Under the pieces are notes generated by a model. It did no database searches. It saw nothing but the letters and a program-made list of their open reading frames with translations, and was not told the DNA's origin. Both the position numbers and the translations under genes were made by a program. From NCBI GenBank assembly GCA_964571815.1, contig CAZNDN010000129.1:1-11485 (forward strand): a DNA stretch of 11,485 bases, in the 5' to 3' direction. This document shows, piece after piece, positions 6,804-11,485 of the stretch. How positions within the stretch are numbered: the stretch's first letter is position 1; the number at the start of each line of letters is the position of its first letter. Source of the stretch: CAZNDN01 sp964571815 (lineage in GTDB: Bacteria > Fibrobacterota > Chitinivibrionia > Chitinivibrionales > WJKA01).

Positions 6804-8036
6804 ATGTTCTTTGCCAGGAAAGTATTATCAAAAATTGGCTCACACCTTGCTCGCGACGAAGCGACTATTATCATCGGCGCTCGTCAGACCGGCAAGTCGA
6901 CGCTTTTGCGGCACCTGCACGCGGAACTCAAATCAGGCGGCTGGGAAAGCTGGTTCATCAATCTCGAGAATTTCGAGTATCTCAGGCTGCTCAACACTTC
7001 TCCGCTGGGGCTTTTCACGCTGATCGGCCGGCCCGAATCACGGACCAGGGCAGTCGTGTTCATCGATGAATTCCAGTATCTGGACAATCCGAGCAATTTC
7101 ATCAAGCTTATCCATGACGAGTATCAAGGTACGATAAAGCTTGTCGTATCGGGCTCATCGGCATTCTACCTCGATGAGAAATTCACCGATTCTCTGGCCG
7201 GAAGAAAGCGGATCTTTCACCTGCCGACTCTCGACTTTGTCGATTTCCTGACTTTCAAGCAGCGGGAAGATGTGCTGGAGGCACTTCAGCAGTGCGGAGG
7301 CAGTCCGCGGAATGTTCCCCGCATGGTTATCGACGATATTGAAGCTCTTCAACGGGAATACCTCGTGTTCGGTGGTTATCCCGCCGTGGTCCTGGCTGAG
7401 TCGATCGAAGAGAAGAAACTGCTCCTTGAAGATATCGTGTCATCGTATGTCAAGAAGGACGTCTATGAGGCCGGTATCCGTAAGACAACCGAATTCTTCT
7501 CTCTTTTTCGCATGCTGGCCTCGCAAACAGGCGGTCTGGTCAACAAGCACGAGTTGTCGGCGAGGCTGGGCGTATCGGTCTCCGCGGTTACCAGGTATCT
7601 TTCGACCATGCAGCGGTGTTTTCACATACGTCTTCTTCAGCCCTTCGCGAAGAACATCCGCTCTGAGTTGACAAAGATGCCGAAGGTATATTTCAACGAT
7701 GTCGGATTAAGAAACTACCTCGTGAAACACCTTGCGTACGAGCACGTGCTCAGCGACGGCCACATGTTGGAAAACGCCGTCTTCAGGGCCTTGACCGATA
7801 CCGGGTCGTCGGAGGAGTTGCACTTCTGGCGCACGCAGAGCGGAAACGAAATCGATTTCGTTCTTCCCGACACCAACCGGGCCTTCGAAGTCAAGACAAA
7901 CCTCAGGAAATTCAGGAAATCAAAACACAAGCTATTCACACAAGCCTACCCCGCGTTCTCGCTCACACCAATTACCTTGAAGCACGCCGATGATGTCGAT
8001 TTCGCGTATCTGCCGCTGTGGGGGTTGTATTGCTGA
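6804..8036 (+). CDS. AAA_14/DUF4143 ATP-binding protein
   Basis: A 410-aa protein of the large AAA_14-DUF4143 family. Walker A is GARQTGKS (25-32) and Walker B is VVFIDE (84-89). A sensor-type VSGSSA lies at 115-120, with a conserved arginine in LAGRKR (131-136). The segment FGGYPAVVL (189-197) precedes a winged-helix region (about 246-285, ELSARLGVSVSAVTRYL). The C-terminal DUF4143 part is PD-(D/E)XK-like: E323, W342, then GNEIDFVL (347-354) and FEVK (361-364). These spacings fit a nuclease-type fold. The length is normal and the gene is intact. These ATPases are abundant in accessory regions and their physiological role is not established. The partial copy just downstream and the toxin-antitoxin-like modules beyond place it in a mobile or defence-type island. 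The winged helix could bind the upstream palindrome. Confidence 0.92.
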   Translation: MFFARKVLSKIGSHLARDEATIIIGARQTGKSTLLRHLHAELKSGGWESWFINLENFEYLRLLNTSPLGLFTLIGRPESRTRAVVFIDEFQYLDNPSNFIKLIHDEYQGTIKLVVSGSSAFYLDEKFTDSLAGRKRIFHLPTLDFVDFLTFKQREDVLEALQQCGGSPRNVPRMVIDDIEALQREYLVFGGYPAVVLAESIEEKKLLLEDIVSSYVKKDVYEAGIRKTTEFFSLFRMLASQTGGLVNKHELSARLGVSVSAVTRYLSTMQRCFHIRLLQPFAKNIRSELTKMPKVYFNDVGLRNYLVKHLAYEHVLSDGHMLENAVFRALTDTGSSEELHFWRTQSGNEIDFVLPDTNRAFEVKTNLRKFRKSKHKLFTQAYPAFSLTPITLKHADDVDFAYLPLWGLYC

Positions 8037-8090
8037 GGTGATAAGCTGGTGGGGATATGCATGGTGATAATCCAAAACTGTATTTTATGA

Positions 8091-8100
8091 ATACATGTAT
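8091..8100 (+). promoter_or_regulatory. Palindrome over the start of the broken ATPase gene
   Basis: The perfect 10-bp palindrome ATACATGTAT contains the ATG (8095) of the AAA_14 remnant. A -10-like TATTTT lies at 8081-8086, 8 bases before that ATG, again hinting at leaderless expression. No convincing -35 is visible. Confidence 0.3.
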
Positions 8101-8263
8101 AATCGAACTATAGCCTTTGGATATCACGCGCCGGGAATCGGCGTTTCTGTGGGGGGCACGACAGACCGGGAAGAGTACGCTGCTGAAGGCGCGGTTTCCG
8201 GATGCGCTCTACTACGATCTGCTTCTCTCCGATGTCTACGCGCGTCTGGTCCGTGATCCCTGA
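8095..8263 (+). pseudogene. Frameshifted, truncated AAA_14 ATPase
   Basis: The N-terminal remnant of a second AAA_14-family ATPase. From the ATG at 8095 the frame gives MYNRTIA, a typical start for this family. From about 8117 the homology continues in another frame (LDITRRESAF, then LWGARQTGKSTLL with the Walker A motif, then FPDALYYDLLLSDVYARLV) to a TGA at 8261-8263. One extra base (or equivalent indel) in about 8110-8116 separates the two parts. Everything after the first 55 or so residues, including Walker B and the DUF4143 domain, is missing: the following sequence cannot be read as ATPase in any frame. It differs from the intact upstream ATPase at most positions, so it is a separate family member rather than a recent duplicate. 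Confidence 0.8.
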
Positions 8264-8347
8264 AACCCGCCGCCGATAAACCGATTCATCCAGCCGTCGC
8301 TAAAAAACAGCTTTTGCGGGACAACCTTGTCACTTGTCACTGATTAC

Positions 8348-8554
8348 ATGATTACTGACGAATGGAAAGAATGGTATCGTTTGACACCGCAACAGCGGTG
8401 GCGGGAAACAGGCTTGCTGTGGGAATATTACCTGTCCATGGGAGGAAGTCTTGACCCCGAACCCGATTCACAGAGTCCTTTCCGTGCTGCTTACCAGCGA
8501 CGTGCGGTTCCTTCTCATGGGCGGCCAGGCGTGCGTATTATACGGCGGTGCTGA
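8348..8554 (+). CDS. Small 68-aa partner overlapping the nucleotidyltransferase
   Basis: The ATG at 8348 starts a 68-aa protein; the same frame also has a TTG at 8327. The N-terminal half is tryptophan-rich and helical (DEWKEWYRLTPQQRWRE, then LLWEYYLSMGGSLDPEPD), followed by SQSPF. From memory, small hypothetical proteins with this EW..Y..L.P..RW.E...LW..YL..GGSLDPEPD.QSPF pattern, ending in a GRPGVR..RR tail, sit directly before nucleotidyltransferase genes in many bacteria. The tail here, HGRPGVRIIRRC, fits that. The last 104 bases overlap the nucleotidyltransferase in another frame, and the GGA GGA codons of the GGS motif are that gene's Shine-Dalgarno. It is a likely antitoxin or cofactor of the enzyme. 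Function is inferred from position only. Confidence 0.6.
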   Translation: MITDEWKEWYRLTPQQRWRETGLLWEYYLSMGGSLDPEPDSQSPFRAAYQRRAVPSHGRPGVRIIRRC

Positions 8555-9197
8555 GTTCAGCCGTGATACCGACATTGCGATTCTCCCGCGGAAAGAAAAT
8601 CTTGAAGCCCTGCAGAAAGCACTCGCCGCGTTAAAGGCGAACCCGATTGCCGTTCCTCCATGCACCATGGAAAACCTGCAAAAGGGACACGCCGCACATT
8701 TTCGATGCAATGATGACCGGGCGGCAGGCATACGCCTTGATGTGATGAGCACCATGCGCGGCGTGGAACCCTTCGAGAGACTCTGGGAGCGGCGAACAAC
8801 CGTTGAGCTGGAATCGGGCTTGACCGTCGATCTGCTCAGCCTGCCGGATCTGGTGAAAGCCAAGAAAACTCAGCACGATAAGGACTGGCCGATGATCAGG
8901 AGATTGATCGAAGCGGATTTTGAATCCTGCGCAGGCAGTCCTTCTCAAAACCAGGTGGATTTCTGGCTTCTCGAAGCGCGGTCACCTGAGCTCCTGCAGA
9001 AGCTGTGTCGTGATTACCCGCAACGGTGCAGCGACCTCGCTGCAAAACGCGCCATCCTGCGCACAGTCCGTGATGGAACCGATGAACACGTGCAGGAAGC
9101 GCTGCGAAGTGAAGAAGAATCCCAGCGTAAAGCTGACCGTGAGTACTGGCAGCCCCTGCAAAGAGAACTCGAGCGGATGAGACATGGGGAAAGCTAA
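8451..9197 (+). CDS. Nucleotidyltransferase, AbiEii-like
   Basis: A 248-aa nucleotidyltransferase-fold protein. The motif LLMGGQACVLYGGAEFSRDT (21-40) followed by D41 gives the GG...DxD catalytic pattern (D39, D41). A third acidic residue is D97 in RLDVMS. The segment LPDLVKAKKTQHDKDW (131-146) is typical of AbiEii/DUF6036-type enzymes. The C-terminal third is helical and charged, with little recognisable. The start is a TTG at 8451, supported by GGAGGAAG starting 10 bases upstream; the first ATG in frame (8517) would remove the strand before the GG motif. Relatives act as toxins or antitoxins that transfer nucleotides to RNA or protein. Here the enzyme overlaps the small upstream gene by 104 bases and opens a run of nucleotidyltransferase modules. 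Confidence 0.8.
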   Translation: MTPNPIHRVLSVLLTSDVRFLLMGGQACVLYGGAEFSRDTDIAILPRKENLEALQKALAALKANPIAVPPCTMENLQKGHAAHFRCNDDRAAGIRLDVMSTMRGVEPFERLWERRTTVELESGLTVDLLSLPDLVKAKKTQHDKDWPMIRRLIEADFESCAGSPSQNQVDFWLLEARSPELLQKLCRDYPQRCSDLAAKRAILRTVRDGTDEHVQEALRSEEESQRKADREYWQPLQRELERMRHGES

Positions 9198-9202
9198 AAG
9201 CA

Positions 9203-9225
9203 GGCTGAGGGCTGAGGGCTGAGGG
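9203..9225 (+). repeat. Three tandem copies of a 7-bp unit
   Basis: GGCTGAG is repeated three times without interruption at 9203-9223 and is followed by GG. It starts 5 bases after the nucleotidyltransferase stop. Copy-number variation by slippage would be expected. It may mark a junction between modules. Confidence 0.7.
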
Positions 9226-9227
9226 AA

Positions 9228-9285
9228 AAAGCAAAAGCGTAAAAAATGTCGTGGCCCGAACGTAAGAGAGGGGTAAAGCAAAAGC
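9228..9285 (+). repeat. Short direct repeat of 11 bp
   Basis: AAAGCAAAAGC occurs at 9228-9238 and again at 9275-9285, 36 bases apart, in the non-coding stretch between the nucleotidyltransferase and the first MNT gene. Low complexity makes chance possible. Confidence 0.4.
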
Positions 9286-9302
9286 ATGACCTCCTCCCCG
9301 GC

Positions 9303-9324
9303 CCCCTCTCCGCCCGGAGAGGGG
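9303..9324. repeat. Strong GC-rich hairpin (intergenic palindrome)
   Basis: CCCCTCTCCG (9303-9312) and CGGAGAGGGG (9315-9324) are exact inverted repeats around CC, giving a stem of about 9 bp with a 4-base loop. No T-run follows on either strand, so it is not a standard intrinsic terminator. It resembles the CCCTCTCC/GGAGAGGG intergenic palindromes that are scattered in multiple copies in many bacterial genomes. It lies between two toxin-antitoxin-like modules. Confidence 0.6.
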
Positions 9325-9394
9325 AGAAAAGCTGATTATCGGGGGGCCTGACACCTTCTTATGTACGAAGTAATGAGAGAAAAAAAAGTTTTCT

Positions 9395-9709
9395 ATGAGA
9401 AAAAATGATAAAATCCTCGAATTATTTCTCACTGAGCTTCGAAAAAATCTCGGTACACACTGCAAAGAAATTATCCTTTTCGGCTCCCGGGCCCGCGGTG
9501 ATAATGAGGCGCAGTCGGATTATGACTGCCTCGTTTTCCTCGATACCGCTACTCCCGAATTGAAGAATACCGTTGACGAGGTTGCCGGCGAGTTTCTGTA
9601 TTCACATAATGCTCTGTTCTCTGTGTTTTGCATCGAAGAATCCAAAAAAAAGGACCTTGAATACGATCCTTTCTATATCAATGCAAGAAAAGAAGGTATC
9701 GCCGTATGA
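9395..9709 (+). CDS. MNT-domain nucleotidyltransferase (antitoxin-like), pair 1
   Basis: A 104-aa minimal nucleotidyltransferase. ILFGSRARGDNEAQSDYDCL (27-46) contains the exact GSX10DXD motif (G30, S31, D42, D44). The place where a third catalytic Asp could lie is hydrophobic (ALFSVFCIEES, 73-83). The ending DPFYINARKEGIAV matches the PFY.N..KEGI.. tail of MNT proteins paired with UPF0332-type HEPN proteins. In characterised MntA-HepT systems the MNT protein adds AMP residues to the HEPN toxin and neutralises it. The stop overlaps the next gene's start (ATGA), the usual arrangement for such a pair. GC content is lower than in the window's core. The ribosome-binding site is weak and A-rich. 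Confidence 0.85.
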   Translation: MRKNDKILELFLTELRKNLGTHCKEIILFGSRARGDNEAQSDYDCLVFLDTATPELKNTVDEVAGEFLYSHNALFSVFCIEESKKKDLEYDPFYINARKEGIAV

Positions 9710-10104
9710 GTCTCAATCAGCAGTGCCGGCTTCTTATGCAGAAAGCCGGACGGTCATTGAATGCGGCTGAAAACCATCTGGCTGACCATGATTTTGATTT
9801 TGCATCATCACGTGGATGCTACGCTGCTTTTTACGCAGTTGAAGCCGTACTTCTGACGAAAAACCTGACCTTTTCCAAGTATTCAGCGCTTATCGGCGCT
9901 TTCAATAAGCACTTCATCAAGTGCGGTATTTTTCCAAAAGAATTCAGCAAACTGCTTGCTCGTTTGTTCAGAGACCGACAAACCGGCGATTATTCTCCAG
10001 GTTTGAGTATAACTGAAAACGAAGCAGAAGAAGATATACGCGCATCTGATGAAATAGGTAACCACTGCAGACAATACCTGGAACAGGAAGGTTTTCTACC
10101 ATAG
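9706..10104 (+). CDS. HEPN-domain protein (UPF0332-like), pair 1
   Basis: A 132-aa all-helical HEPN protein translated from an ATGA overlap with the MNT gene; AAGAAGG lies about 9-15 bases before the ATG. The first helices read LMQKAGRSLNAAENHL and GCYAAFYAVEAVLLTKNL, as in UPF0332 proteins. At the position of the HEPN RNase motif R-X4-6-H it has RDRQTGDY (89-96), with D95-Y96 where the histidine is expected. This R..R...DY form is characteristic of UPF0332 and casts doubt on classical HEPN RNase activity. It probably forms a complex with the upstream MNT protein as a toxin-antitoxin or related signalling module. Confidence 0.85.
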   Translation: MSLNQQCRLLMQKAGRSLNAAENHLADHDFDFASSRGCYAAFYAVEAVLLTKNLTFSKYSALIGAFNKHFIKCGIFPKEFSKLLARLFRDRQTGDYSPGLSITENEAEEDIRASDEIGNHCRQYLEQEGFLP

Positions 10105-10194
10105 TTGATTGAGGCGACACGCGCCTGACAAAAAGGACTAATGATTCGGCGCAATGATAACCAATCTCAAAAAAACCCGCAACCCATAAACGGG

Positions 10195-10225
10195 CGTGTC
10201 CCAATCCATTGGTACCATAAATAAT
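10195..10225 (+). repeat. 31-bp imperfect direct repeat, copy 1
   Basis: This segment matches 11013-11043 at 28 of 31 positions (mismatches at 10199, 10203 and 10218). It contains the 8-bp palindrome TGGTACCA and an AT-rich TAAATAAT. It lies 37 bases before the second MNT gene. It could be a shared promoter/operator or a recombination site. Confidence 0.75.
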
Positions 10226-10228
10226 CAA

Positions 10229-10246
10229 ATCCCGATGTATCGGGAT
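10229..10246 (+). repeat. 8-bp inverted repeat before the second MNT gene
   Basis: ATCCCGAT and ATCGGGAT flank GT, a stem of about 7 bp with a 4-base loop. It ends 16 bases before the MNT start codon and lies directly after repeat copy 1. It is not repeated after copy 2. It could be an operator or an mRNA hairpin close to the ribosome-binding site. Confidence 0.5.
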
Positions 10247-10262
10247 CGAGGATAGACGGAAC

Positions 10263-10586
10263 ATGATAGCACCCCAAACCACGATAGAAACGATGTGTTC
10301 CCGAATTGCGCAGGCGTCTTTTGCACAAAAGATTATTGTCTTCGGCTCATACGCACGTGGTACGCCCGGTAACGATAGTGACGTTGATATTCTTGTGGTA
10401 GTGAACAACATAAAAAATAGAAGGAAAGAAGAAGCGCACCTCTACAAGCTTCTTGCAGGTTCAGGGATATCAAAAGACATCATTATCGTGTCGGCCGAAG
10501 AACTGGACAGGTACGGGCACATCCCGGGAACAATGGTCCATTCCGCGCTCAAAGAAGGAAAAGTGCTCTATGATGCCGCCCGATAA
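10263..10586 (+). CDS. MNT-domain nucleotidyltransferase (antitoxin-like), pair 2
   Basis: A 107-aa minimal nucleotidyltransferase. IIVFGSYARG (24-33) with NDSDVDILVVV (37-47) gives the GSX10DXD motif (G28, S29, D40, D42). A third acid, D72 in KDIIIVSAEE, is present, so the catalytic triad looks complete, unlike in pair 1. The ending HSALKEGKVLYDAAR is the family's usual C-terminus. The gene has only a weak GACGGA site before its ATG. Its end overlaps the HEPN gene by 17 bases. It is predicted to AMPylate, and so inactivate, its HEPN partner, by analogy with MntA. Confidence 0.87.
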   Translation: MIAPQTTIETMCSRIAQASFAQKIIVFGSYARGTPGNDSDVDILVVVNNIKNRRKEEAHLYKLLAGSGISKDIIIVSAEELDRYGHIPGTMVHSALKEGKVLYDAAR

Positions 10587-10989
10587 CCGAGAGTTTTTAA
10601 AGCAATGGATTGAAAAAGCCGAGCATGACTTCATTAATGCCCAACATACATTGGGTATTGCAGAAAATTGCCCCTGCGACACGGTATGTTTCCACGCTCA
10701 ACAATGCGTCGAGAAATATCTGAAAGCACTGTTGCATGCATGCCGAAAAGACGTGCCACGAAGCCACGATCTGACGGAATTACGTGTTTTACTGCCTGAG
10801 AAGATTCAGGAGCGATTTTCAGTCGATATGCTCGCGGAGTTAAATCCATATGCGGTTGAAACCCGCTATCCCGGCCTGTGGGCGCCGATCATGCGCGAGG
10901 AAGCAGAAACAGTTTTCCAAATGGCATCAGAAATAAGGAGCGAAGCCCGCAATGCTCTAAAAGAGATTCTCCCGGAAGAGGCTCTCTGA
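10570..10989 (+). CDS. HEPN-domain protein, pair 2
   Basis: A 139-aa HEPN protein. The ATG at 10570 is chosen because AAGGAA ends 9 bases upstream; a second ATG follows at 10573. The frame is open much further upstream (to 10453), but that part is the MNT gene read in another frame. WIEKAEHDFINAQ (13-25), CFHAQQCVEKYLKALLHA (40-57), PRSHDLTEL (63-71) and YAVETRYPG (94-102) are hallmarks of the PF05168-type HEPN subfamily. This subfamily differs from that of pair 1. R64/H66 and R99-Y100 are the conserved polar residues. With the preceding MNT gene it forms a predicted HEPN-MNT toxin-antitoxin module. Confidence 0.88.
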   Translation: MMPPDNREFLKQWIEKAEHDFINAQHTLGIAENCPCDTVCFHAQQCVEKYLKALLHACRKDVPRSHDLTELRVLLPEKIQERFSVDMLAELNPYAVETRYPGLWAPIMREEAETVFQMASEIRSEARNALKEILPEEAL

Positions 10990-11012
10990 ACCTGCTTTCA
11001 CCGAGCCACCGC

Positions 11013-11043
11013 CGTGCCCCGATCCATTGGTACCACAAATAAT
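11013..11043 (+). repeat. 31-bp imperfect direct repeat, copy 2
   Basis: Second copy of the repeat at 10195-10225, in the same orientation, 818 bases away. It also contains TGGTACCA. It lies 24 bases after the pair-2 HEPN stop and 28 bases before the PIN-MNT chimera. The two copies therefore bracket the whole second MNT-HEPN module. Confidence 0.75.
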
Positions 11044-11071
11044 TACAAGGGTCTACGGGATTTTGTAGGGG

Positions 11072-11467
11072 ATGAGGGAAAAGGGTGAGGAGGCGGCACT
11101 GGTGGCCCAGGCTCACTTGCAGCAGGGCACGGTTGTCGACCTGAGTGCGGACATCGCCGTCGGTGCGGCCACGTTGAGTCTTGAACAGAAACTGCCCGTG
11201 GCAAACAGCATGATACTTGCCACCGCTCGAGCCCATGATGCGACGATATGGACCCGGACAAGACGAAGCGATATCGATTTGCTGGTTGTCGTGCCGACTC
11301 AGAAGAGGTTCCTGGATCGCTATGGAGATTTCACCGATATACCTCCGGCATTCCCCGAACGCGATGTAGAGATACTTATCTACACACCGCGGGAATTGCA
11401 GCGCAACAGGGAGAGACCATTCGTCAGGCGAGTGCTTGCCGAAGGGAAGCTCGTGTATGGCTCGTGA
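11072..11467 (+). CDS. Chimera of a truncated VapC/PIN and a truncated MNT domain
   Basis: A 131-aa open frame made of two halves. Residues 1-62 match the C-terminal half of a VapC-type PIN toxin: EKGEEAALVAQAHLQQG, then LSLEQKLPVANSMILATARA and HDATIWT. The N-terminal half, with the first conserved acids, is absent. The acid normally found in LP.AD is Asn45, and the WT.D.DF ending has been lost. Residues 64-131 match the C-terminal part of an MNT nucleotidyltransferase: RSDIDLLVVV with D67 and D69, then FPERDVEILIYTPREL with D98, and VLAEGKLVYG. The glycine-serine motif that should precede it is missing. The in-frame junction is near 11255-11266. An in-frame stop lies at 11066-11068, so no longer PIN part exists upstream. 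Both catalytic sites are incomplete, so a decayed product of a deletion is the likeliest reading. The DNA is GC-rich, unlike the two MNT-HEPN pairs. Confidence 0.75.
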   Translation: MREKGEEAALVAQAHLQQGTVVDLSADIAVGAATLSLEQKLPVANSMILATARAHDATIWTRTRRSDIDLLVVVPTQKRFLDRYGDFTDIPPAFPERDVEILIYTPRELQRNRERPFVRRVLAEGKLVYGS

Positions 11468-11473
11468 GAAAAG

Positions 11474-11485
11474 AGAGCAGGAGGC
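11474..11485 (+). promoter_or_regulatory. Strong ribosome-binding site of a gene beyond the window
   Basis: AGAGCAGGAGGC at the window's end contains AGGAGG, a full Shine-Dalgarno, just after the chimera's stop (11465-11467). A downstream plus-strand gene should start within a few bases. Since MNT genes are normally followed by a HEPN gene, a HEPN partner is the best guess. Confidence 0.5.

Noticed and set aside
8896..9465. 189-codon minus-strand frame across the nucleotidyltransferase end and the spacer
   Set aside because: It crosses the repeats and hairpin, has a low-complexity phenylalanine- and serine-rich product, and matches nothing recognisable.
10453..10569. N-terminal extension of the pair-2 HEPN frame
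   Set aside because: This part is the MNT gene read in another frame; HEPN homology and the Shine-Dalgarno both point to 10570.
10195..11043. CRISPR array
   Set aside because: Only two copies of the repeat exist, 818 bases apart, with genes between them. No regular spacer array occurs anywhere in the window.
9385..11485. Integron-like cassette array
   Set aside because: No integrase gene and no attC-type paired inverted core sites are visible; the repeats are simple direct repeats.

Overview
The window looks like a chromosomal segment of an uncultured Gram-negative bacterium. The support is a lipobox lipoprotein and a PEGA-domain envelope protein, together with a GC-rich core (hand counts of about 67% GC in sampled 60-base lines near 2.6 kb, against about 40-45% near 0.75 kb and 9.8 kb). 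No rRNA, tRNA or phylum marker is present, so the phylum cannot be fixed. The gene style (CsgG-like/PEGA proteins, AAA_14 ATPases, many nucleotidyltransferase modules) would fit an FCB-group or similar candidate lineage, but that is only an impression.

Region 1 (1-1489): an AT-richer flank carrying a zinc-finger SAM methyltransferase on the minus strand, of the kind usually found in surface-polysaccharide loci. Its upstream region holds two stem-loops.

Region 2 (1556-6694): a GC-rich plus-strand core. First comes a tight operon of a PhnP-like metallo-beta-lactamase-fold hydrolase, orotate phosphoribosyltransferase (pyrE) and a NusG/UpxY-like elongation factor. A 314-base gap follows, with a near-consensus sigma-70 promoter and a possible 47-codon leader ORF. 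The second unit is a PHP-domain phosphoesterase, a secreted or membrane CsgG-like/PEGA protein, a small lipoprotein and a conserved 143-aa protein of unknown function. The last three sit 8 bases apart or overlap by 4.

Region 3 (6760-11485): an accessory island of ATPase and nucleotidyltransferase toxin-antitoxin-like modules, all on the plus strand. In order it has: an intact AAA_14/DUF4143 ATPase with a palindrome at its promoter; the frameshifted, truncated start of a second AAA_14 ATPase; a small protein overlapping an AbiEii-like nucleotidyltransferase by 104 bases; an MNT-HEPN pair whose HEPN lacks the usual RNase histidine; a second MNT-HEPN pair of a different subfamily, bracketed by an imperfect 31-bp direct repeat; and an in-frame chimera of the C-terminal half of a VapC/PIN toxin with the C-terminal part of an MNT nucleotidyltransferase. 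A strong Shine-Dalgarno sequence at the window's last bases suggests that a further gene, probably a HEPN partner, starts just outside.

The most interesting material is in region 3: a tandem array of nucleotidyltransferase modules in different states of decay, the deep overlap in which the start signal of one protein lies inside a motif of the other, and the repeat-flanked module next to a PIN-MNT fusion.
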